Of a stretch of 6,966 bases of DNA, positions 1 to 5,220 are shown in pieces (the first letter of the stretch is position 1; each line of letters opens with the position of its first letter). Below the pieces are notes generated by a model. The model had not been told where the DNA came from, did not search any database, and saw only the letters and a program-made list of their open reading frames with translations. The DNA is from Acidimicrobiia bacterium (GTDB lineage: Bacteria > Actinomycetota > Acidimicrobiia > Spongiisociales > SHLN01), in NCBI GenBank assembly GCA_030623545.1, contig JAUXLW010000063.1, positions 1 to 6,966 of the forward strand, read 5' to 3'. Position numbers and translations under genes: made by a program.

Positions 1-248
1 ACTATGAGGCGTGGAAAAAGGTCTATGACGAGGAGAACCCGGTCAAGCTTGGCCATGCGGTGTTTGCCCGCGTCAACCGCTCGGTTGACGACCCCAACAC
101 CATTACAGTAGTTGCCGGTTTCGAATCGCTGGAGAAGGCCCGGGGGTTCCTCGACAACCCTGAGCTCAAAGAAGCGATGGAGAGGGCCGGCGTCACCGGT
201 TCCCCGCGCATCGAAATCTATGAAGAGGTCGAGGCGATCACGGCCTAA
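1..248 (+). CDS. Small dimeric alpha/beta-barrel protein (ABM/cyclase-like), 3' part
   Basis: The 5' end is cut off by the window edge; the frame opens at base 3 and 81 codons are visible to the TAA at 246-248. The protein begins YEAWKKVYDEEN, then VFARVNRSVDDPN, a hydrophobic strand TITVVAGFES, the helix LEKARGFLDNPELKEAMERAGV, and ends with a strand PRIEIYEEVE. This strand-helix order and the 'F.D.P.LKEAM..AGV' motif are typical of roughly 95-residue single-domain ferredoxin-fold (dimeric alpha/beta barrel) proteins annotated as antibiotic-biosynthesis-monooxygenase-like or cyclase-like, so only about 15 residues should be missing. These proteins are soluble, and most have no assigned reaction. 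It is convergent with the E1 gene and lacks the shared operator in the visible part, so a role in the same pathway is not shown. Family assignment is fairly sure; function is unknown. Confidence 0.7.
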   Translation, partial: YEAWKKVYDEENPVKLGHAVFARVNRSVDDPNTITVVAGFESLEKARGFLDNPELKEAMERAGVTGSPRIEIYEEVEAITA

Positions 249-275
249 AGCGGAACGGGACCCACGGGCAACTAA

Positions 276-296
276 GCCGCCGTCTCCAGCGGTGGC
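276..296 (+). terminator. Hairpin after the barrel-protein gene, possible terminator
   Basis: GCCGCCG (276-282) pairs with CGGTGGC (290-296) around a 7-nt loop, giving a 7-bp stem with one G-T wobble, 27 bases after the TAA. No T-tract follows, so if it terminates it would be a non-canonical terminator of the kind often proposed for high-GC Gram-positives. Weak call. Confidence 0.3.
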
Positions 297-428
297 CTGG
301 CCTTCGATCAATCTAAAACTGGCGAGCACCTTGATTCGACGCCAAGGTCGACATTCGTTGACAGGCCCGTGGCCGGAGCGTTGGAAGACGAGCTCATGGA
401 TCAGCTCGATCTGGTCATCACCGGCTAG
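276..428 (+). pseudogene. Possible 3'-truncated gene remnant (UGSC-like?)
   Basis: In the same frame as the upstream barrel gene, the 50 codons from 276 to the TAG at 426-428 are open. The second half looks protein-like: STFVDRPVAG then ALEDELMDQLDLVITG, ending abruptly. No good start codon with a ribosome site is visible (a GTG lies in the middle). The string resembles, from memory, the stretch before the U/C-G-S-C motif of UGSC-type proteins (pattern roughly TF..P...L.DE....D.VI.G), which would make it a remnant cut off just before its key motif. Its TAG overlaps the stop of the convergent E1 gene within CTAG (425-428). It could equally be chance open frame in GC-rich spacer; the 249-424 stretch has nothing else apart from the hairpin at 276-296. 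Confidence 0.22.
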
Positions 429-2761
429 ATATCGCCATTAGCCGCAAGAGCCACCAAGGCCGCGTTGACAATTTGGTCGGCGAGAAGCCCAAACCGCTCG
501 TAGATCTCCTGAATTGTCCCGGACTCACCGAATTCGTCTACGCCAACTGGCAGGAGTCGCTGACCGTACACCGACCCAAGCCACGCCATCGCATGGCTGG
601 CTGCGTCATGAACCGTCACTATCGGGGCGTTCCGCAGGGGCTCCGGTATCAGCTTCGCGAGGTGATACTCCTGAAACGGGTAGGTGAGGCTGGTTTGCGA
701 ATACCTCAGCGCCTGCCGCCAGCCTGAGTACAGTCGATCGAGACTCGTGAGGGAGAGAACGGTCGCAGAGACCCCCTCGTCCTCCAGGTCGTGTGCGGCC
801 GCCAGTAATTCGGGCATCACAGCGCCGCTCCCGGCGAGGATCACACGTAACAGCGTCCTATCGCCGGATGTCCATAGACGAAACCCCCCTGCCAGAACAT
901 CATGTCGAAGCGACTCCTCGCCGACCTCCTCTAGCAACACATTGAATGGGGTCTGATCGACAGGGCGGGTCGACAGCCGGAGGTAGCTGCTCGAACCCTC
1001 TTCGTCTGACAGTTGGCGAAGAGCGTCCGTCAATAGCCATTCGAGGGAACCGGCGTAAGCCGGTTCAGAGAACACAACACCCGGCAGCTCCATACCCACT
1101 GACGGGGTGATGGTTGACTGGTGGGCGCCACCCTCAGGAGCAAGGGCGACACCGGCCGGCGTACCAACGATGATGAACCGGGCCGCGCTGTACACGCTGT
1201 AGATGAAGGCATCCAGACCTCGCAGAACGAATGGGTCGTAGACGGTCCCGATTGGCAACAGCATCTCCGAGTGGTGGTCGTGAGCCAACCCGAGTTGACC
1301 GAGCATCATGAACAGGTTCATTTCCGAGATACCGAGCTCGATATGGTGGCCCTCGGGGCTCGGCTTCCAACGGAGCAGCGCCTCTTCGCTCATGTAGTCC
1401 GGCTTGTCCTCTGGTGAGAAGACCCCGGCTTTGTTGATCCAACCTCCAAGATTGGTTGAGATGGACACGTCCGGCGATGCAGTGACTATGCGGTCGGCCA
1501 CGCCCTCAATATCGGCGAGACGAACCAGGACTCGGCCAAATGCATCCTGAGTGGATGTCGACCTGGTGGACGGCGGCGCAGGTACGTACGCCCCCACGGC
1601 GTCAGGAATAGGAAACGTGGGCCTGGGACCCGGAGGCTTATTGCCTATCTCGGCCCCGATGCGCTCACAGAGCCGGCCTTCGGGGCTGTCAGGCGCGAAG
1701 CGGTCCCATTCGGCTTCCTCTGTGAGTCCCACCGCCGAGCGCATCTCGTCGATCTGGTCACTTGTGAGAAGCGCCGAATGGTTGAGCGGGTCACCAGCAA
1801 ATGGCAGGCCCCACCCCTTGATTGTGTACGCAAACACAATGCTCGGTCGATCCCGCTCGGCGTCGCAAGCTTGAAAGCAGTCGATAAGCGACTTGAGGTC
1901 ATGGCCTGCCAGATCGTGGACGACAGACGGTAGATCGGCGTCGGACACGTCGGCGATGAAATCGGCCAGTCCCGGCTGGGCCCCTTCGACGAATCGGTCG
2001 CGCAATTCTTCGCCCGTCAGGCGGAAAAGGCTCTGATATCGCTCATTCGACATCGCATCGATGTGATCGCGAAGCACGGCTCCGCCCGGCCGTGAAAACA
2101 TCTCCTGAAGCCGGCGCCCGTATTTAGCCTCCACGACATGCCATCCCGCATCCTCAAAGAACCGCTCCATGCGTCCAACGGCGATCCCGGGAACCACGCG
2201 ATCAAGACTTTGGCGATTGGCGTCAACGACGAGCATGACATTGCCGAGGCCGGCGAGAGCGGGTTCCGCGATGGCTTCCCACACGTTCCCCTCGTCGAGC
2301 TCTGCGTCGCCGACTAGAGCAATGAAGCGGGCGGGAGCTTCTATCTCGAACTTGGTTTCGACGTATCGGCGGACCGCAGCCGAAAACAACGGTGCCACAG
2401 CGCCCAGACCAACCGACCCGGTCGAGAAGTCGCTTACGTCTGGGTCCTTGGTCCGCGATGGATAGGCCTGCAGGCCACCGCGGCGGCGTAGCTTGGTGAG
2501 GTAGGAGCGGTCCAACTCGCCCGTTAGGTACTTGATTGCGTGGTAGACGGGTGAAGCATGGGGCTTCACGGCGACCTTGTCATTCCCATCGATATGGCTG
2601 AACCAAAGAGCAGTCATAATGGAAACCAGCGAGGCCGAGGAAGCTTGATGACCACCCACCTTGATTTCGGTGGAATCGTCGCGATTGGCATAGTCGACCA
2701 TGCGCACTGCCAGCCAGAGCACGCGCTCTTCGATCGTGCGAAGAATCTTCTCGTCAACCAT
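425..2761 (-). CDS. AceE/MdeB-type thiamine-diphosphate 2-oxoacid dehydrogenase E1 (transketolase-like)
   Basis: A 778-residue protein that should decarboxylate a 2-oxoacid (pyruvate or 2-oxobutyrate type) with thiamine diphosphate. Early residues carry VGGHQASSAS (H38) and KPHASPVYH (H68), matching the AceE GGHIASF and GHISPGVY segments with their active-site histidines. The ThDP/Mg motif GDAELDEGN (151-159) leads to VVDANRQSLD (178-187), the AceE 'GDGEMDE...NCNLQRLDG' pattern. IELGISEMN (474-482) places E480 as the likely activating glutamate. The end has HDAASHAMAWLG and VGVDEFGESGT (739-749), the AceE C-terminal domain. It is about 110 residues shorter than E. coli AceE (887), closer to the MdeB-like stand-alone E1 group. 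No E2 or E3 is in the window. The start is the ATG at 2759-2761, where homology begins; a longer reading would run across the shared operator into the neighbouring gene. A ribosome site is poor. Substrate is not determinable here. Confidence 0.88.
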   Translation of the reverse strand: MVDEKILRTIEERVLWLAVRMVDYANRDDSTEIKVGGHQASSASLVSIMTALWFSHIDGNDKVAVKPHASPVYHAIKYLTGELDRSYLTKLRRRGGLQAYPSRTKDPDVSDFSTGSVGLGAVAPLFSAAVRRYVETKFEIEAPARFIALVGDAELDEGNVWEAIAEPALAGLGNVMLVVDANRQSLDRVVPGIAVGRMERFFEDAGWHVVEAKYGRRLQEMFSRPGGAVLRDHIDAMSNERYQSLFRLTGEELRDRFVEGAQPGLADFIADVSDADLPSVVHDLAGHDLKSLIDCFQACDAERDRPSIVFAYTIKGWGLPFAGDPLNHSALLTSDQIDEMRSAVGLTEEAEWDRFAPDSPEGRLCERIGAEIGNKPPGPRPTFPIPDAVGAYVPAPPSTRSTSTQDAFGRVLVRLADIEGVADRIVTASPDVSISTNLGGWINKAGVFSPEDKPDYMSEEALLRWKPSPEGHHIELGISEMNLFMMLGQLGLAHDHHSEMLLPIGTVYDPFVLRGLDAFIYSVYSAARFIIVGTPAGVALAPEGGAHQSTITPSVGMELPGVVFSEPAYAGSLEWLLTDALRQLSDEEGSSSYLRLSTRPVDQTPFNVLLEEVGEESLRHDVLAGGFRLWTSGDRTLLRVILAGSGAVMPELLAAAHDLEDEGVSATVLSLTSLDRLYSGWRQALRYSQTSLTYPFQEYHLAKLIPEPLRNAPIVTVHDAASHAMAWLGSVYGQRLLPVGVDEFGESGTIQEIYERFGLLADQIVNAALVALAANGDI

Positions 2762-2771
2762 CGGAACCAAC

Positions 2772-2800
2772 TTTTCAGGCGCTTTAGGCCATCGTATCCT
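2772..2800 (+). promoter_or_regulatory. Candidate promoter for the DAPDH-like dehydrogenase
   Basis: TTTTCA (2772-2777) and TATCCT (2795-2800) are separated by 17 bases and each match four of six consensus positions of a housekeeping sigma-70 type promoter. The palindromic operator starts a few bases downstream, a position where a bound repressor would block initiation. On the opposite strand a weak TGGAAA-N17-TACGAT pair overlaps the same operator and could serve the E1 gene. Both are eye calls only. Confidence 0.35.
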
Positions 2801-2805
2801 CTGGA

Positions 2806-2821
2806 TGGCAACGTTTCCAGG
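2806..2821. promoter_or_regulatory. Palindromic operator, copy 1 (divergent promoter region)
   Basis: TGGCAACGTTTCCAGG lies in the 88-bp gap between the divergent E1 and dehydrogenase genes. The 14-bp core 2806-2819 is a palindrome centred on CG with one mismatched pair (C2809/T2816). All 16 bases recur identically at 3929-3944. The CG-centred even palindrome is the form recognised by LacI/GalR-family regulators. Placed here, one site could control both directions. Confidence 0.75.
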
Positions 2822-2836
2822 CGCCAACAATGCCTC

Positions 2837-2843
2837 GGGAGGT
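2837..2843 (+). promoter_or_regulatory. Ribosome binding site of the dehydrogenase gene
   Basis: GGGAGGT ends six bases before the ATG at 2850. It is the best Shine-Dalgarno sequence in the window and fixes the start, ruling out the open frame that continues upstream to 2700. Confidence 0.8.
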
Positions 2844-2849
2844 AAAGCG

Positions 2850-3854
2850 ATGACAACTATCCGCGTGATCGTAAGCGGCGTGGGCGGAGTGGGCAGCAAC
2901 ATGGTCCGCATAAGCCAAATGCGGCCGGGGATCGAGGTGGTCGGGGCCTACAGCAGGAACCCGGCGCTGGCCGGCCGGGATCTGGGAGAAATCGCCGGAG
3001 GCACGGCAACAGGTGTTCGAGTCACAGGCAAAGCGGACGCGCTCGAGGTGGACGCCGACGTCTTGCTAATCGCCACAACTTCGTTCCTCAAGGAGGTTGA
3101 GAGCGACATCCATGAAGGGATTAGGGCTGGCCTAAACGTGATGTGTACGGCAGAGGAGATGGCCTCGCCATTCGACATCGACCCCGACATCGCTCGCGCG
3201 ATAGATCAGCACGCTCGTGAGGCCGGAGTCACAGTGCTCGGTGCCGGCGCTAACCCTGGATACATCTACGAGGTGGTAGGCCTCGCATTGACGGGAGCAG
3301 TTTGGCGGGTAGACCAGATCCGGGTAAGGCGGGTAGTCGACCTGTCGGGATTCAGTGCCGGTGTTCTCGGCCGACTCGGAATCGGCTTCGACGAGAGCAG
3401 CTTCCAGAAGAGGGTCGAAGCTCACCAGATCTACGGCCACATCGGTTTCCCCCACACAATGCGGTCATTCGCCCGCCGTTTCGGTGTGGACCTCGAGAGC
3501 GTGAGCGAATCGATAAAGCCAACACTGGCAGACGAGCCGATTAGCTCAGCGGCCGTAGCGGTCGGCGCCGGTGAGTCAGCCGGGTTCATTCAGCAGACCA
3601 CCGGCTCTGTCGACGGCCGACCGTGGTTCACCGCAGAATTTGTGGGGCACATCGATCTCTCTTCCGTCGGTTTGTCACCGCGCGATTCCTATGAAATCGA
3701 CGGCCTCCCCAACATCCGAGGCGTGGTGGAGCCAGGCTTCAATCCCCAATTCACTACGATCGGCGCACTCGCCAACTTCCTGCCACACCTGGTCGACGCA
3801 ACCCCGGGGCTCATTTCGGTAACCGACCTGCCGATCCCCAGCCCATGGATCTGA
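2850..3854 (+). CDS. NAD(P)-dependent dehydrogenase, 2,4-diaminopentanoate dehydrogenase / DapB-like family
   Basis: A 334-residue cytoplasmic oxidoreductase. The N-terminal Rossmann fold shows GVGGVG (G10, G12, G15), and strand 2 ends with AYSRNP (32-37): Ser-Arg instead of an acidic residue suggests NADP(H). DADVLLIATTS closes the nucleotide half. The middle has GAGANPGYIYEVVGLALTG followed by VDQIRVRRVVD, and then YGHIGFPHTMRSFARRFGVD. These are hallmarks of the 2,4-diaminopentanoate dehydrogenase group (NADP-dependent oxidative deamination in ornithine fermentation) rather than of true dihydrodipicolinate reductases, which are shorter (about 270 residues). No other ornithine-degradation genes are present, so the substrate is probably a different amino compound. 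It diverges from the E1 gene across a shared operator and is followed by the methyltransferase gene, which carries its own copy of that operator. Family assignment is firm; substrate is inferred only as an amine or amino acid. Confidence 0.8.
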   Translation: MTTIRVIVSGVGGVGSNMVRISQMRPGIEVVGAYSRNPALAGRDLGEIAGGTATGVRVTGKADALEVDADVLLIATTSFLKEVESDIHEGIRAGLNVMCTAEEMASPFDIDPDIARAIDQHAREAGVTVLGAGANPGYIYEVVGLALTGAVWRVDQIRVRRVVDLSGFSAGVLGRLGIGFDESSFQKRVEAHQIYGHIGFPHTMRSFARRFGVDLESVSESIKPTLADEPISSAAVAVGAGESAGFIQQTTGSVDGRPWFTAEFVGHIDLSSVGLSPRDSYEIDGLPNIRGVVEPGFNPQFTTIGALANFLPHLVDATPGLISVTDLPIPSPWI

Positions 3855-3866
3855 CCCCATCGAAAT

Positions 3867-3894
3867 GGCCATGTTGCATTAATCAACCACGGCC
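3867..3894 (+). terminator. Imperfect hairpin after the dehydrogenase gene
   Basis: Starting 12 bases after the TGA, GGCCATGTTG pairs with CAACCACGGCC around the loop CATTAAT, giving about nine pairs with one A-C mismatch and one bulged base. There is no T-tract. Its position between a stop codon and a new promoter region supports a terminator role, but the structure is modest. Confidence 0.35.
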
Positions 3895-3918
3895 TCGGCC
3901 CACTCATCATTGCCGTGT

Positions 3919-3924
3919 TATTCT
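3919..3924 (+). promoter_or_regulatory. Candidate -10 element for the methyltransferase gene
   Basis: TATTCT sits two bases before operator copy 2 and resembles a sigma-70 -10 hexamer (four to five of six by eye). No convincing -35 element is found at the usual distance. The geometry, -10 directly followed by the operator, matches that at the other two promoters. Confidence 0.3.
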
Positions 3925-3926
3925 TG

Positions 3927-3944
3927 CCTGGCAACGTTTCCAGG
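3927..3944. promoter_or_regulatory. Palindromic operator, copy 2 (upstream of the methyltransferase)
   Basis: CCTGGCAACGTTTCCAGG is an 18-bp palindrome with two 9-base arms that differ at one position (C3932 against T3939), centred on CG at 3935/3936. It is the most complete of the three copies. It lies 76 bases before the methyltransferase ATG. That leaves a fairly long leader with no other obvious element. Confidence 0.78.
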
Positions 3945-4010
3945 ATTAGCCCGTGACACCGCAATGGTGCCGCCGCAAGGTTCCGAGAGCGTCGCTACGT
4001 CCACCCGACT

Positions 4011-4015
4011 GGAGA
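4011..4015 (+). promoter_or_regulatory. Ribosome binding site deciding the methyltransferase start
   Basis: GGAGA lies five bases before ATG 4021. The open frame extends upstream to 3910, but that part would cover the operator and has no homology to the family, so 4021 is chosen. Confidence 0.65.
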
Positions 4016-4020
4016 ACGAA

Positions 4021-5103
4021 ATGACAACGGAGGACATTCCGAGGCTGAGCGGGGAATGGATGACGCCGCGTCGACGCTTTATCTCTGCGCTTTTTGGTGG
4101 CAGAGTCGACAAGATACCCGCCATGACGCTCAGCTCCGTCGCCACACTCGAGGGCATGGAGATTGCTGACGCCGACTTTCCAGAGGCACATCTAGATGCC
4201 GAGAAGATGGCCAGGCTGGCTGCCACGGCCCACGAGAACCTCGGGCTCGACACGGTTATGCCGGTGTTTCATTCTCAGCTAGAGGCCGACGCGCTCGACG
4301 CCGACACCTGGTGGGGCGAGAAAGACAATTGGCCGGCCACGAAAGGCCACGTACTAGACGATCCCGATTCGTTCAAGATCCCACCGGACTACCTCGAACG
4401 GCGTTCATTCAAGGCTGTGCTTGGTGCCATCAAACTGCTTAGGAAGCGCTATCCAGACGTGGGGATCGTCGGCAAGGTTTACGGGCCGTGGTCAGTCGGC
4501 TTCCACCTCGTTGGGATCGAGAATTGGTTGATGGGAACTATCACTGAGCCCGACAAGATCCGCCGCTACCTCGAGGTCTTACTGCCTGCTTCCATGATGT
4601 CAGCCCACGCCCAGTTCGAAGCAGGCGCCGATGCCGTGATGTGGGCGGACCATGCAAACCGTGAGCTGTGCAGCCCCGAAACTTACCGTGACTTTCTCCT
4701 CGAGATGCACCAGGGAGTGACTGAGGAGATGGGAGGGCCCAGCATTTTGCACTGTTGCGGGGAAACCACCGACCGCATCGATTACTTCGCGGAAGCGGGC
4801 TGGGATTGCTTCCACTTCGAATCGCAAGTGGACCCTGTGAAAGCTAAGGAGATCGTCCGAGATCGGATGTCGCTCTTTGGCAATATCAACAACCCGACCA
4901 TTCTGTTTAGTGGCACATACGATGACACCTACAAGGCATGCATGGAGGTCCTTGAGGCCGGGATCCAAGGCGTGGCACCCGAGGGCTCCGTACCGCTTGG
5001 CGTGAAGATGGAAGTGTTACAAGCTCTGTCCGACTCAGCTCGCGACTACTCCAATGCCAATCGGCCCGACGGTCGACTCGTCACATTCAATCCGACCAAA
5101 TAG
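4021..5103 (+). CDS. URO-D family corrinoid-linked methyltransferase (MtaA/CmuA type)
   Basis: A 360-residue (beta/alpha)8-barrel protein of the uroporphyrinogen-decarboxylase superfamily, in the methyltransferase branch that moves methyl groups to or from corrinoid proteins. Family signatures are MTPRRRFISALFGGRVDKIP near the start (14-33), DFPEAHLDAEKMARLA, GLDTVMPVF, and GNINNPTILFSGT near the end. ILHCCGETT carries the H-x-C zinc motif (H244, C246). The third zinc ligand of MtaA/MtbA, a cysteine in a 'PECAVPL'-like segment, is missing: the equivalent reads PEGSVPL (320-326). This is not heme-pathway HemE: the next operon encodes the corrinoid shuttle and activator, and the zinc motif is of methyltransferase type. 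It is a single-gene unit with its own operator. It could take a methyl group from a substrate (as methyltransferase I does) or pass it to an acceptor; the direction is not visible from sequence. Confidence 0.82.
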   Translation: MTTEDIPRLSGEWMTPRRRFISALFGGRVDKIPAMTLSSVATLEGMEIADADFPEAHLDAEKMARLAATAHENLGLDTVMPVFHSQLEADALDADTWWGEKDNWPATKGHVLDDPDSFKIPPDYLERRSFKAVLGAIKLLRKRYPDVGIVGKVYGPWSVGFHLVGIENWLMGTITEPDKIRRYLEVLLPASMMSAHAQFEAGADAVMWADHANRELCSPETYRDFLLEMHQGVTEEMGGPSILHCCGETTDRIDYFAEAGWDCFHFESQVDPVKAKEIVRDRMSLFGNINNPTILFSGTYDDTYKACMEVLEAGIQGVAPEGSVPLGVKMEVLQALSDSARDYSNANRPDGRLVTFNPTK

Positions 5104-5105
5104 CT

Positions 5106-5123
5106 CCACTCACAGGTGGTTTT
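5106..5123 (+). terminator. Weak hairpin plus T-run after the methyltransferase gene
   Basis: CCAC (5106-5109) pairs with GTGG (5116-5119), followed at once by TTTT (5120-5123), two bases after the TAG. The stem is only four pairs, and an alternative TGGT/ACCA hairpin competes with it. It is the only structure between the methyltransferase stop and the next promoter. Confidence 0.3.
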
Positions 5124-5150
5124 ACCAATAGTAGAGCTCATAAGTAGTAT
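5121..5150 (+). promoter_or_regulatory. Candidate promoter of the corrinoid-protein operon
   Basis: TTTACC (5121-5126) and TAGTAT (5145-5150) are spaced by 18 bases in a locally AT-rich stretch that stands out from the surrounding GC-rich DNA. Operator copy 3 follows 12 bases later, around the expected transcription start. Confidence 0.4.
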
Positions 5151-5162
5151 TTCTCTAGCATT

Positions 5163-5180
5163 CCTGGAAAGGTTTCCAGT
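5163..5180. promoter_or_regulatory. Palindromic operator, copy 3 (upstream of the corrinoid protein)
   Basis: CCTGGAAAGGTTTCCAGT; the arms CTGGAAA (5164-5170) and TTTCCAG (5173-5179) are perfectly complementary around a GG centre. Compared with copies 1 and 2 it restores the mismatch in the left arm (A for C) but loses the CG centre. It lies 40 bases before the GTG start of the corrinoid protein gene. Confidence 0.72.
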
Positions 5181-5210
5181 AAAATGAACACTGCCGCAGG
5201 AAACGACTCG

Positions 5211-5216
5211 AGAGGT
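5211..5216 (+). promoter_or_regulatory. Ribosome binding site of the corrinoid protein gene
   Basis: AGAGGT stands four bases before GTG 5221, slightly close but good in sequence. It favours the GTG over the internal ATG at 5338, which would give the usual family length. Confidence 0.55.
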
Positions 5217-5220
5217 AATA

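Noticed and set aside
390..407. GAGCT...AGCTC inverted repeat near the E1 stop as a bidirectional terminator
   Set aside because: Only a five-base stem with no T-tract on either side; too weak to call.
425..2761. Ordinary transketolase or 1-deoxyxylulose-5-phosphate synthase
   Set aside because: The GGHxAS, HASPVY, GDAELDEGN plus ANRQSLD and C-terminal DEFGESG segments follow AceE, and the length (778) exceeds that of either alternative.
2700..2849. Upstream extension of the dehydrogenase frame
   Set aside because: It overlaps the E1 coding sequence and the operator; a strong GGGAGGT ribosome site precedes ATG 2850 and the Rossmann strand starts right there.
2762..2911. Upstream extension of the E1 reading frame by 50 codons on the - strand
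   Set aside because: It would run through the operator and the start of the divergent dehydrogenase gene; its composition (PTPPTPLT and similar) is unlike the family, and homology begins at ATG 2761.
3910..4020. Upstream extension of the methyltransferase frame
   Set aside because: It covers the best operator copy and the -10 candidate, and the family match begins after ATG 4021.
4021..5103. Heme-pathway uroporphyrinogen decarboxylase (hemE)
   Set aside because: The H-x-C-G motif and MtaA-type signatures, the missing HemE N-terminal motifs and the corrinoid neighbours point to the methyltransferase branch.
5181..5220. Cobalamin riboswitch upstream of the corrinoid protein gene
   Set aside because: The leader between operator and start is about 40 bases, far too short, and no B12-box context or conserved helices are seen.
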